NCBI GenBank assembly: GCA_025174535.1
Contig: JALBUN010000010.1
Location: 248,001 to 312,000 of the forward strand
Source of the DNA: Cantharellus purpuraceus
Taxonomy: Eukaryota; Basidiomycota; Agaricomycetes; Cantharellales; Hydnaceae
Direction: 5' to 3'
DNA length: 64,000 bases
Shown here piece by piece: positions 1-11,155 of the stretch. Each line of letters begins with the position of its first letter. Position 1 is the stretch's first letter. The notes under the pieces were generated by a model. The model made no database searches and had not been told where the DNA came from. It was given only the letters and a program-made list of their open reading frames with translations. The translations under genes were made by a program, and so were the position numbers.

Positions 1-58
1 GCATACGGAAGTGCTGCACGTCCCTTGGTCTCATTCACCAACCTGAACTCTTCACGAA

Positions 59-2343
59 ATGCAAGCGGTGGATAGAATACCCACTATGGCAGCTATAGCG
101 GGTGGGGTGGTGCGTGTTTTCCTCCCAGAGTCCTAGAGGAACCATTTGACGAACAGTGTTTGTTACCACCAGGCTTCCCACTTCATATTCAATCGATATG
201 AACCCAGACGACCTCTGCCAATCCTATCCTTGATTTTTGGGCCTCCAACCTTGATTGCGGTGCTCCTTTGGTCATCCAACCGAAGTTCTGCCATAGTAGT
301 CCTGAGATCCTATGCTATTCACTTCGGAAGTCTGATCGCCTCAATCATCGCATATCGTCTCTCCCCATATCATCCATTGGCATCCTTTCCAGGACCTGTG
401 ATCTGCCGGATAACGAGACTCTGGGCGCTTTATATTGTGTATACGGGGAAGCAGAGGCAATACTATCAATCTCTCCATTCCCGCTACGGCACGCATGTCC
501 GAACTGGTGAGAAGATCAGCCTAGCAACCTAAAGGCATCGTAACCTTGCATTTCAGGTCCCAATCATCTCCATATCAGTACTGCTGATGCTCTTCCGACA
601 GTGATGGGGATAAAGCCTTTCAGGAGAGGCGATCGTGAGTTGCCATGTCTACTATGTGTAACCTACTTTCTTATTCATATTATCAGGGTATGACATAACC
701 AAAATTCCTGGGACAACTGGCAATCTCGTGTCGATAGTTGACCCTCAAGAACATGCTCAACGCCGAAAAATATGGGACCGGAGCATGAATAATCAAGCTG
801 TACTAGGCTATCAAGACATGCTTTTCGCGCGCATTAGCCAACTTGTTCATGAGCTTGAAAAACGAGAGGGTTCAGAGGTTGATCTTGCGTCATGGTTATC
901 ATGTCTTTCGTATGCTGCGTTCCTGCCGGGTTTGCTCTTGGTTTCTTTCTTCTAACTACCATGTCATGCAGTTTTGACTTTATGGGTGACCTAGCGTAAG
1001 TTTTTTCGAACCCCAAGAGTTGATATCCAAGGGAATTCCATATAGGTTCGGCGGAGCATTCCGACTCCTGGACCATGGTTCCGATGTTGACGGCTATATG
1101 AGACTGGCGGGACTGACCAGCATGTTTGTCCCACATCCACCTTTCTCTAATGATGCATCCTGACCCGCTTAGATATCATGAGACATTTGGAACAATTCCT
1201 TGGATCAAACCTTTCGTGGGCTTGCTCCCTGGTGTGGGGCGAGGAAAGAGGGACCGCTTCTTAGAGTTTTCAAAAGAAAGCGTTCTTGCCAGACAGGCGC
1301 AAGGTTCTTCAAGGAGAGACGTCTTCTACTACCTGGTAAGTTAATCACATTATCTACTCAGGACAAGATTCATATTCTTCGAATGCAGCTTGATGAGGAA
1401 GGGATTGGAAATGGCCCGCCATCGTTACCGACGCTGATTTTAGAATCCGGGTTAACAATTGTTGCTGGTAACTTCACGTTCCTCGTGTCTCTCCTCGACG
1501 AGGGCACTGACGTAGCACAGGTTCCGACACTACAGGGACTGCACTGTCTAATATCTTCTTTTACTTACTGTCCAATCCCGAGATTTTTGCGCGTCTACGA
1601 CAGGAAATTGATAGCGTATTCCCGCTGGGAATAGACGCTTCCTCTTCCGCCGGAGCAGCCAACATGAAGCTCTTGAATGCCGTCATGTAGGTCTCGTCCC
1701 TCGTCAAACTCATGTTGTGACTAGACTATTATGCTAGAAATGAGACATTGAGGCTTCAGCCTGCTGTCTCGAGCGGCGTCCAGCGTCTCCTGCCGTCGGG
1801 CAGTGGCGGAGTGAGTGTCGCAGACCGGTAAGCACGCCGAGGTATGTGCACTTATGTTGGGAATTGAGCCGGCATAGTTGGATTCCAGAGGGGACCACTG
1901 TTCAAGTGTCAACATACACCGGTGTGTTTTCTTGTCCACAGGTACACGCGATTGTATTTACTACGGTGTAACGTTTACAGTGCATCGAGATCCCCAATAC
2001 TTCTATCCTGACCCAGGACGGTTTTGTCCTGACCGTTGGCTCGAAACAACATCCAAGTCTAGGCTTGACCAATCAGCCTACTTCCCATTCAGTTATGGTG
2101 TGGCCACCTCTTCGATTCGCACCTCGATGACATACACTTACCTTCCCAAATTCAGGTCCCACGAGCTGTGTCGGGAAAGGTCTCGCCCTCCAAGAACTCC
2201 GAATGGTTGTCTCCTCATTGGTTCAAAAGTTTGATTTCGAGTTTGCACCAAGTTTCGAAATTGAAGATTGGGAGAAAAATCTGCAAGATTATTTTCTATT
2301 GGTGAAGGGGGAGCTGCCTGTTCGATTTAAGGTTCGGAAGTAG
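59..2343 (+). CDS. Cytochrome P450 monooxygenase, tandem copy 1
   Basis: Membrane-bound haem-thiolate monooxygenase; substrate unknown. Thirteen exons: 59-109, 173-506, 557-634, 687-909, 972-995, 1046-1123, 1173-1335, 1389-1467, 1521-1686, 1738-1827, 1878-1921, 1981-2097, 2156-2343. They give 544 aa with phases consistent throughout. The N-terminus has hydrophobic segments followed by the proline hinge FPGP. The oxygen-binding helix is AGSDTT (about 343-348), the K-helix ExxR is ETLR (401-404), and the haem motif FSYGPTSCVG fits FxxGxxxCxG with Cys487 as the expected ligand. The start (MQAV) was chosen because the neighbouring copy has the same short first exon followed by an intron. Only 58 bases lie upstream, so the promoter is outside the window. 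The P450 call is firm; the exact CYP family is not assigned. Confidence 0.93.
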
Positions 2344-3309
2344 GGATCTCTTTTGTGGGAGGCACAGGACGGGACCTGCACGAAGTTCCTCATTTTGGCT
2401 GTTGTTTCGATCTCCTGGACTACTTATTTCCCACTGCGACTGTACCCACTGATTTCGACTTTGTTACTGCCATCATTCGTTTGGGGAAGATTATGGTGCG
2501 GGACGTTCCTCGAGCGGACTTGCTACCAAAATTGTATCCCAAACTGCTATCTGCCTATGCCTCACATGTCACGGGAAAGTCTATCTTGGCTTATATACAA
2601 TTGCATTCCCAATACTATTATAAGAACGCCGGGATGAATTGTCTCCTGACCTTAGCGATATGAGTCTTTACTTGGATCTCATTGATTACAACTGGACTAA
2701 AAATATACAATGTTATTATGCCCCATGAGGTTTAGCTATGACCGGTGATTTTGTAAGAGTAACGCAGTTCTGTTCATTTCTATGCAACTGTGCACTTGGT
2801 TGCATAAACACTTCTGGATATATCTACGATTTTGCTTGTGCAGGTTGGACGTGAGGCTCAAGTCAAGAATGAGGGACACTAGCTTCCGGCAGATGCCATG
2901 AATGGTTAGATCTTGATAGACTTTGACTATGATAACAATTTCCACCATCCTGGAAGGACTGAAGCTGCTATGTAGAGAGTTACTGATGGGATATTAGCAA
3001 ACTGAGTTATTTGGCAAGACATATACTATCAGTCTAGGAGAGTTTTTGTGGGACTTAATCAGATCGTCTTTTTCGGTGGGAATCTACCCGCCTTTTTATA
3101 CAAGTTAGTATTCTAATAATAGAGCCGGGCTCGGGGTGAATCCTCAATCTGACGAGTCAGATGACTACCTGTTGTCCAATCCACCCATACTCTCTGCCTA
3201 TCCTGCATCTCCAGTATCACGATCTGACAACATATACCCCATTGGTAGGATCATGTCAAGTGAGGCATGCTTCTCGTCATCAACTTGAACCTGAAGTGAG
3301 CCATAACAA
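2344..3309. other. Intergenic region between the two P450 genes
   Basis: No convincing gene. A short open frame at 2355-2663 (+) overlaps the end of copy 1's 3' region and matches nothing I know. A TATA-like stretch (tttttatac) near 3091-3100 is a possible core promoter for P450 copy 2. Confidence 0.4.
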
Positions 3310-5576
3310 ATGCAAGCAGTGGAAAGGTTTCCTACCATCGCATCTGCGGCGGGCGGATTGGTGTGTGGCCCTGTCTCTTTGCTCTCACATCTTGATTAAC
3401 AGATTCTCAGTCTTCTTACTTCCTCTTCAATCGATATGAACCAAGGGGACGTTTTACAATTTTGGCCCTGATCCTTGGGCCGCCAACTGTGACTGCGGTA
3501 CTCCTTTGGTTATCTAACAGAAGTTCTGCCATAGCAGTCCTGAGATATTATGCTCTTCACTTCGGGAGTCTGATTACTTCAGTCGTTGTGTATCGTCTCT
3601 CCCCGTATCACCCTTTGGCATCTTTTCCGGGTCCTGTGATCTGCAGGATTACGAGATTCTGGGCATTTTACGTTGTGTATACAGGAAAACAACACCAATA
3701 CTACAAATCCCTCCATGATCGTTATGGGACGCATGTTCGCACAGGTGAGGGAGTCAGTATGGTAGGTTGCACGCACCATAAATTGCATTCTAGGCCCCAA
3801 TCATGTCCATATCAGTGATGCTGCTGCTCTTCCGACCGTGATGGGGATAAAGCATTTCAGGAGAGGCGACCGTGAGTTACTTGTGCGCAAGGTTTAGATC
3901 TATTCACACCCTCCACAACAGGATACACTATCACCCGGGTTCATGGGGCAACGGGCGGTTTGCTCTCACTAATAGACCCCCAAGAGCATGCTCAGCGCCG
4001 GAAGGTATGGGACAGGAGCATGAATACTCAAGCAGTACTAGGCTACCAAGACCTGCTTTTCGCGCGCATTGGACAGCTTGTCCGTGCGCTTGAAAAACGA
4101 GAGCATTTAGAGGTAGATCTTGCGTCATGGCTGTCATGTTTTTCGTATGCAATCGTGCTGTCTCACTTTCGTCCGTGACTAACGCTCAAACCAGATTTGA
4201 TTTCATGGGCGACTTGGCGTACGGTTTACTTGCAGTTTTAAATTCGAGCCGCAATTCATGTAATTAACGTAGATTCGGAGGTGCATTCCGATTACTAGAA
4301 CAAGGTTCCGATGTCGACGGCTACATGGAATTAATCAGAAGGAGCACCAAGTACGATCGTCTCACACCTATCTCGTCCCAGCGACTTCGTATTTATATAT
4401 GATTAGATACGACGAAATTATGGGCACGATTCCTTGGATCACTCCATTCCTGTCGATGCTTCCTGGTATAGGTCGGAGGAACCGCTTCCGAGAGTTTGCC
4501 GTAGCAAGCGTTCTCGCTAGGCAAGCTCGGGGTTCTTTATGGAAAGATGTTTTTTACTATCTGGTGAGCGTATTATATTGTCTCCTCAGAGCATCTCTCA
4601 CTCTCATTAAATGAAGCTTGATGAAGAGGGGATTGGACACGGACCCCCATCATTACCGACCCTGATGTCAGAAGCCGCATTGACAATCGGTGCTGGTGAG
4701 TAGCTCGTTTCGCATCTACTCAGTCAAGTGACGATGCTGACGTTGCACAGGGTCTGACACGACTGGAACTGCACTTACCAACTTATTCTTTTACCTGCTT
4801 TACAATCCTGAGATTTTGGCACGCCTTCAGAAGGAAGTTGACAGCGTATTCCCACCCGGGTCAGACCCATTTTCACCCCCTGCCACAGCCGATATGGAAC
4901 TCTTAAATGCCGTGATGTAAGTGTTGTTTGTTTGTGGTCGCGTCATGGCTGGAATGTTGTTCCTAGCAATGAGACGTTGAGGCTTCAGCCTGCCGTCCCG
5001 AGCGGCGTTCAACGTCTCTTACCGCCAGGCAATGGTGGGGTGAATGTCGCAGGCTGGTACGTGAGCTGTCAATAGTAGTACGCATATGATGGGATTTCAC
5101 GCAACATAGCTGGATTCCAGAAGGAACCACTGTACAGTTGTCAGCATATACCGGTAAGTCTTGCATCCTGCATCCCCCAATGTCTACATGCCTGGCACTT
5201 ACTGGGCCTACAGTGCATCGAGATCCGCGGTACTTCCATCCTGACCCAGAGCGCTTTCGTCCTGACCGCTGGCTCGAACCCACATCCAAGTCTAGACTTG
5301 ACCAATCAGCCTACTTTCCCTTCAGCTATGGTCGGTCTTAATTCCCTTGATTCGCACGTTTTTCCCAAACTTATCACCTGCACTTCAGGTCCCACGAGCT
5401 GTGTGGGCAAAGGTCTCGCCCTCCAAGAACTCCGAGTGGTTGTATGCTCGTTGATTCAGAAGTTCGAATTTGAGTTTGCACCAGATTTCAAGCCAGGTGA
5501 ATGGGAGAACAATCTGAAAGACTCTTTTATATTAGTGAAGGGGCAATTGCCTGTTCAAATCAAGATTCGGAAGTAG
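3310..5576 (+). CDS. Cytochrome P450 monooxygenase, tandem copy 2
   Basis: Paralogue of the upstream P450 in the same orientation. Thirteen exons: 3310-3360, 3411-3744, 3794-3871, 3922-4144, 4195-4218, 4273-4350, 4407-4563, 4617-4695, 4751-4916, 4967-5056, 5110-5153, 5214-5330, 5389-5576, giving 542 aa. Twelve of the 13 exons have exactly the same length as in copy 1; exon 7 is 6 bases shorter. All hallmarks are kept: AGSDTT, ETLR, and the haem loop FSYGPTSCVG with Cys485. A Met present at residue 10 of copy 1 is ATC (Ile) here, but the upstream in-frame ATG (MQAV) is kept, so the gene looks intact. The pair probably arose by tandem duplication, with possible divergence of substrate. Substrate and CYP family unknown. 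Confidence 0.93.
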
Positions 5577-6478
5577 TCGTCTCGGAAGGGGGGCAAGAAC
5601 TTGAGAATACCAATCCATACACAAGCTTTTTCCCTGTTTATACGTGTATCCGTGTACAACCTTTTTCTCTGTTCACACGTGTATATCATTTCCTGTGTCC
5701 CAAGTAATTAACGCAATGTTCACGTATTATGTATGTATAGGTTTCACTTTTGGTCGGGTGGCACTGGAGCATCGGTTGATGGATGCACTCGCTGATAGAG
5801 ACTTTAATGTAGATATATATTGTACTAACGCGTGATGCTAGTGGACCTGCAATCGAGGTCGTATTGTATGCACAAACAGTTTCTCTGAATGTAGCTCATG
5901 ATGAGCCTATCACATGACAATCTACCAGGAGCTAACCTGGTATCTTTCTATCACGTCAGAGTGTCTTCACCGATAATAATGACACCGGCATGAACCAGAT
6001 CAGATTTCACGGCGCAATGGCGAGGAATCACACAGTCCGCCACGGCCTTCCATGCTGAGTATTAAAATAGTGACAGGTCCTTAGGGGGGAGAAAGTATCT
6101 TCACGGAGAAATTATGGGCCAAACGAGGATGAACTCCTAGGATATAGGGAGAGGCAAAAGGACAGTCAAGCTTCAAGCTTCAAGCATGATGCACTCCAAG
6201 TACGTTGGCCAGACTTTGACTCAAATTTTGTTGATCGAGTCTCAAGGCTGCTTCCTAGCGAGCTTCCGTAGAAGGCGTCGCGCGCATCGGCGTCGCGGAG
6301 AGCCTCAGTAACGCTTTATTATAGTAGCAAGCGTTGAGATGAATGACGCAGCCAGACAGTCGGGAAGTTTCTCACGCCAACTATATCTGTGTTCAACACC
6401 TTCGCTTGCATTTCCCCTACCAACAATGGCAGTAAAGTCCGTGACTATCGTGTTACTCTAATAACTGCCCAGTTGACC
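5577..6478. other. Intergenic region, P450 copy 2 to HIT gene
   Basis: About 0.9 kb with no supported gene. An imperfect direct repeat of a 'cgtgtat' type lies at about 5641-5685, just after the P450 stop. Short open frames here do not resemble known proteins. Confidence 0.4.
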
Positions 6479-7209
6479 ATGAGCCTGGGTAGATCTGTGG
6501 CAACATGTATTTTTTGCAAGATCATCAAAGGTACGTGATTACTACACTCGGAGTAGGACATGAGGCGGACTGGCAGGTCAATTTCGATAGGAGATATTCC
6601 AAGCTTCAAGCTGGTAGAAACAGATTTGTCGTATGTCTCTTTCAAAAATCCTTTACTAATAACAAGTATGAAACTCCCGTTCTCCGTGCAGCTATTCGTT
6701 TCTCGATATTGGACCTCTTTCCAGAGGTCACACACTGGTGATTCCGAAATGTACGAGTTATAGTGTCCTATAATATGAATACCATTTAAAATTTGATTAT
6801 TTCAGATCATGCGGAGAAGATGCACGAGCTCCCTGACGAATACCTTGCCGATGCTATGCCAATTGCAAAGAAGATCGCGCTCGCTGTCGGCGCTGAAAAC
6901 TACAACATCCTTCAGGTGATTCAGCTTTCAATATCCAATTTTTGTACTGCATCTGATGGATAAGGACATGGATACTGCAGAATAACGGCCGGATTGCTCA
7001 TCAGGTGTGTCTTCGGGAAGGATTTTTTCAGTCGAAGCTCAATCCCTGAGCTCATTAAACGATATTTGGTACAGGAAGTCGACCATGTGCACTTCCATGT
7101 CATCCCAAAGCCTTCTGCCAGCGAGGGCCTTGTCATTGGGTGGCCGCAGCAACAACCTGAGAAGGATGAACTAAAGAAGCTGCACGAAGAGATTACCAGT
7201 CGGCTTTAA
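6479..7209 (+). CDS. HNT1: HIT-family nucleotide hydrolase (Hnt1-like)
   Basis: Histidine-triad protein; the family hydrolyses adenosine 5'-phosphoramidates and related nucleotidyl conjugates. Six exons: 6479-6530, 6591-6630, 6692-6750, 6806-6915, 6981-7004, 7075-7209, giving 139 aa, a typical HIT length. The N-terminal CIFCKII zinc-type CxxC segment comes early (about residues 10-16). It is followed by FLDIGPLSRGHTLVIPK, the conserved middle segment. The C-terminal catalytic triad motif is HVHFHVIPK (His99, His101, His103). The start ATG gives M-S-L-G-R directly before the conserved TCIFCK. All introns are short with consistent phases. It converges on the 2H phosphoesterase gene, 232 bases away. 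Family assignment is strong; the HNT1 orthologue name is by length and motif. Confidence 0.93.
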
Positions 7210-7441
7210 GCCGTCAGTGATATAGATGTTGTGAGTTTGCATCTGTTGACTATGTATGTGAGAAGTGATGTCTCTAGTTGCCACGCATCACACAACTGTT
7301 GCATGTCTTATACATCCAAGTGTTATTGACTTACAAATTGCATGACCGATGTACAATACTAACTGGTAGCATACGAACGAATCATCGTTTGGGGTGTGTA
7401 CGCTATCACACAACCACAAATTTCCACACATACACTATAGC

Positions 7442-8608
7442 CTAGCGCAACGAAATGGAGCCTACGCTTTTATATACGCCGTCCGCATTCTTACTACCCA
7501 TTTCACACAACTGCACCTCGTCCACGGTCCACGTGCCCAAGGCTACCCTGTGAGGCCCGGCATTGGGTCGCCACAAAGCACCTGTGTCTATATCCCCAGG
7601 GCTGGCAATTCGTTTGAATGCTGAAGAAGACAAAAGGGCCGAAAAAGAGAACGGAGTGCGTGTTTTGTTGTTCCAGCGGCGATTCTTTTGATTGGTCGTG
7701 GGGTTCTCCTTTCGGTGCAAAGTGTTTATAAGAGTGCAGTGGAGCTATGCAGTCCAAGTGAGCGAATCGTGTTTCACGGTCGCGTGATATGCACTACATA
7801 CTTTCAGCGGGCGATCTTCCTGGAGCATCCCTGCAGTTTTGAGGGTGGAATGTACCAGGTCTAAGCAGCATTAACCATCGGGGAGAGGAGCCCTGCGAGA
7901 GTGGACTTACCGCATACTCTCTTGAGCGATTTCCCAGTTTCACCATCTAGGTCCGGTCCTGCCCACATGACATGTGAATCATCCACTTTTTGGTTGGGTC
8001 GCGAATGCATGACATCTAGATATTCCAGGGGGACTTTGAGGCTCCCATGATCGGCCAACATGTTCTTGATTGGTTTCTCTAATGTTCGAAGTAGTTTCAA
8101 TGCTTCATCGACTGAGTGTTGTGGCAGAGGGGGGGTCCTATTTTCTGAAACACCTTCGGCTATGGAGGCGGAATGTGTTGCGTCTAGAGCTTGAGCATTA
8201 CGATTGTGGACTGATGGCTGCTTAAGTGGGACGAGGCTCAGGACGCCTAACGTTAGATGTAGACTGCCAGGTTTTACAAGGATAGACTCGTGAAGCCCTG
8301 GAATGGCAGGGGAGGACTCGAGAAATGCTACAGATGTCTGTCCCCAAAGGTCGCGCAAAGCTGGATGATGTCCCTGCCGCAATAAAATAGACGTATGCCT
8401 TAATTAAATTCTCGTCTTGCATTGAGAACGTCCTACAATTGGTAATGACAGAACTTTGAAAAGAATGATATTCATAACGAGCCATGTAATTGTTAACACT
8501 TTGCTCACAGTGTGTCAATGGCTGTTTTTTCATGCGAGATACCTCAGTCTTCACTGAGGACCCTGTACGTATCGGCCGCACTTGCATTGGTGTTTTATTA
8601 GACTGCAT
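7442..8608 (-). CDS. ASCC1/AKAP7-like 2H phosphoesterase (LigT-type fold)
   Basis: Member of the 2H phosphoesterase superfamily (AKAP7_NLS/ASCC1 type), which acts on 2'-5' or cyclic phosphodiester linkages. Five exons read leftward: 8608-8509, 8453-8437, 8373-7911, 7830-7802, 7744-7442, giving 303 aa. The two catalytic H-x-T motifs are HLT (His78, in LHLTLGVLSL) and HCT (His205, in LHCTLINT), spaced as the family expects. The second exon is a 17-base microexon that restores the conserved THFLSLPIGHHPALR segment; without it the frame breaks. The C-terminus has the family-type strand WTVDEVQLCEMGS. There is no KH domain, unlike animal ASCC1. A broken partial copy of this gene lies at about 26.5 kb. 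The exact biological substrate is unknown. Confidence 0.88.
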
Positions 8609-9200
8609 AGTGTAGACGCGGAGCGCGTTGTTGACAGACTTGTATGCTGGGATCACGTGTAACGTGATAGTGGATGCACAACATAATAATGTCTCTGAGA
8701 TCCCGATTCGGTCTCCGATTAGCCGCACCAGTCTCGCGCGTAGAGACACCTGTTGCGACTTTAAGCTGTGCCCTTTCTACTGCACCAAATTCCATGAAAC
8801 CACTGCCGTTTGAAAGCTGACATAGTCTGGATTCATGGAAAATTGCTTGTTAGGCCATGGATGTACAGTACAGTGGGTTTTCCATCCACGTCACTCAACT
8901 CGCACCACCGCTTACTTCTATTTTAGCTTCATCCAGCACACTTTTCCCCCTGAAAGGGTATGCCTTGACCTCATCAGTGCTGTTGACACTGAGTCACTTC
9001 AGGGAATCTGTCTGTTCTACATCTTGGCTGCAAAATTATCAATATATAGGTAAAGGTCCTGGCCCCGTTCCTATATATAAAGAGCCACTTTACGAGTTGT
9101 GTCTATGTTATACTATATGACAATCAATGATGCATTTGGTTCATTTGTGTGGACGTAAGCGCCTTTGCCAACTACCAGATGCTCCATCAGCCAGTGCATC
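8609..9200. other. Region upstream of the 2H phosphoesterase gene
   Basis: No gene supported. It should contain the promoter of the leftward phosphoesterase gene and then grades into the repeat-rich island; CpG becomes scarce from about 9.1 kb on. Confidence 0.4.
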
Positions 9201-9869
9201 TTGCCTTCCCTAGTTAATGAAATCAGATATGTTCAACACACTTAATGAATTGGGTATTTACCACAATTTTTTGAGGACACCGGGTGCTGACTCCATTCTT
9301 TGAATGATCCATATTCTCATCCATCTGACCAGTCATTACTTCCACATGATATTTTCCATCAATTTTAAATATCTGAATCTTCTGAATACTGTTACTAGAA
9401 GAGTCTGGTTTGGGAGCAGAGGCAGCTTCAGAGATTGTAGGCATTACTGGATCCAGCACAGCAGTATGATCTGGAGCAGAAGTGACTGACACAGCAGGAC
9501 ATTAAGCATTGGTGGAAGTGTTAGAAATCATGCAAATGGGGGCAGTAACATCTGGGGCAGCAGTTGTCTCAGTGGAGGTGTGAATGGCTATGGCCATAGA
9601 CTGTCCTTGGACATGGACTACCAACCTGTTCTTCTTGTCATGCTCCTATAGATGAAATTAGTTAAGGTTTAAGTACACTGTGAAGACATGCTTAAAGAAG
9701 TGGTCTGGGCAGTATCTCAACCATGGGCACCTCTAACCTATCAGATGGGATACAATGTGTATATTTGAAATGTGAGGCCTAGACCATCATCAGTTCAACC
9801 CACTCAATCTGAGAATCAAAGGCCCATGGCCAAGGAATTGGGACAAGCTGGATGTAGATATGAATAATT

Positions 9870-10664
9870 TTAGCCAATGTTACAGAATTCAACTATCATA
9901 CCAAATGAAGTGACAGCAAAATCTTCAAGGGATCATCAATGGTATCATAACACAATTGAAATGATACCTGGAATGTGGTGTCCAGGCATTGCAAGTCAGC
10001 TGTTTCCATGTCAATGGGGTCAAGCCATTGCAGGTAGCTGTTTTGTTGAGTATATCCATGGCGACCACATGAGCTGGATAGTACAAGCCACCAGGCATGT
10101 GCCAGACACCCCATGAGTTGATTGTTGGATGATACTCATCTTCTAATGTGTTATGACTATATTCATTAATGCCCAGATCCCCATCCAATCCACTCAGATC
10201 CCTGCACACATGAAATCTATACTCCATTTGGAAACCATCACATCTCCATTTAGTCTGTCCAATCGTCACCATTGACCTCACTCATCCACCTCTGGTTCCA
10301 ATTGATGCATCAGCATCACCATAGGAACCCAGACATCTGTCCCCATCAGACTCAGACATATTCACATAAGGCCGTTGGCCTTGAAGATCCATCACCAGAG
10401 TAACTATTATTAGATTTCAAATATGTATTTAAGTTGTGCAACTGGGGACTTCATTCCCCAGTTTGAATATCAAATCATGCCTAGCTCCTGAACTATCTAA
10501 AGTCATACTCCATCTCTGAAATCTTGGACACCAGTATTAGTGAGGGTGCAGCACATAAGCTGAAGCCAAGTCCATTCTGACCCCCATGACACACCCTGAT
10601 CCCCACTCCGACTCCAACCCCTGACTCTGATCCAAGTTCTGACCCTCAATCAGACCTAATGTGT
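9870..10664 (-). mobile_element. Composite transposon remnant, copy A (coding end)
   Basis: Read on the minus strand, this begins near 10664 with a tgttac..taggtc end. It then runs through a TGACCCCCATGA-type segment, the shared gacttggcttcagc segment, and a shared coding stretch at about 10470-9925. It continues further than the two plus-strand copies at 16.8 kb and 20.1 kb. The coding stretch includes NEYSHNTLEDEYHPTIN, which resembles the N-terminal part of fungal Plavaka/KDZ-type transposases. That resemblance is from memory and weak. Several frame breaks are present. It is not functional as seen. Confidence 0.45.
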
Positions 10665-10833
10665 AACAGTATATTTGAACCACTGTACTCACTCCTACCC
10701 CAATGCCATGATCCACTGCCAATTCCAAATGTGCACAAACTGTCAAGTTGCCTGCTCCCAGCATCAACACTATCCCCAAAGTCATTGAAGAACCAACAGG
10801 CCATATAGAGGCTGTCAATGAAGAGGACGATAC

Positions 10834-11113
10834 TGTTAATGGGTGTCTTAGTTCACACCGTTGCACAGAATTCAACCAAGTGTATTGGTTAGGCGATGTG
10901 CTGTACAGTGTGGTAGTTACTAAGTTCTGTCTACTATATGTGGACCCACATGTGTACTTGGGTCCACTGGCTTACATAATAACTACACATATGCACCCTA
11001 TGGGTGGATATATCTATCAAGAAGAAAACAGCATTCCTTAATGGAATGCTGCATACATTAATTATAACTATCTAGCTATATACTATAGTAAGTGAGTACC
11101 TTGGGTACTTACA
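10834..11113 (-). repeat. 3' LTR of the gypsy-type element
   Basis: 280-bp terminal repeat matching 16495-16754 along its whole length, with small indels. It begins tgttaatggg and ends gggtacttaca (TG..CA). Read on the minus strand, a polypurine tract (aaaaaggggaggg, at about 11117-11130) lies immediately inside this LTR, which marks it as the 3' LTR of a minus-strand element. The flanking 5 bases (gatac on the left here, gttgt outside the other LTR) do not match, so a target-site duplication is not visible. Confidence 0.82.
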
Positions 11114-11155
11114 CCCTCCCCTTTTTGAATGAGGCATGATCTCATTCAGTACCTT

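Noticed and set aside
3337..3339. Loss of a start codon (ATC instead of ATG) making P450 copy 2 a pseudogene
   Set aside because: The true shared start is an in-frame ATG 27 bases upstream at 3310, present in both copies with the same short first exon.
9870..10664. Firm assignment of the composite element to the KDZ/Plavaka transposases
   Set aside because: Only a short EYHP-type segment suggests it, and no catalytic region is visible. Kept as a weak hint only.
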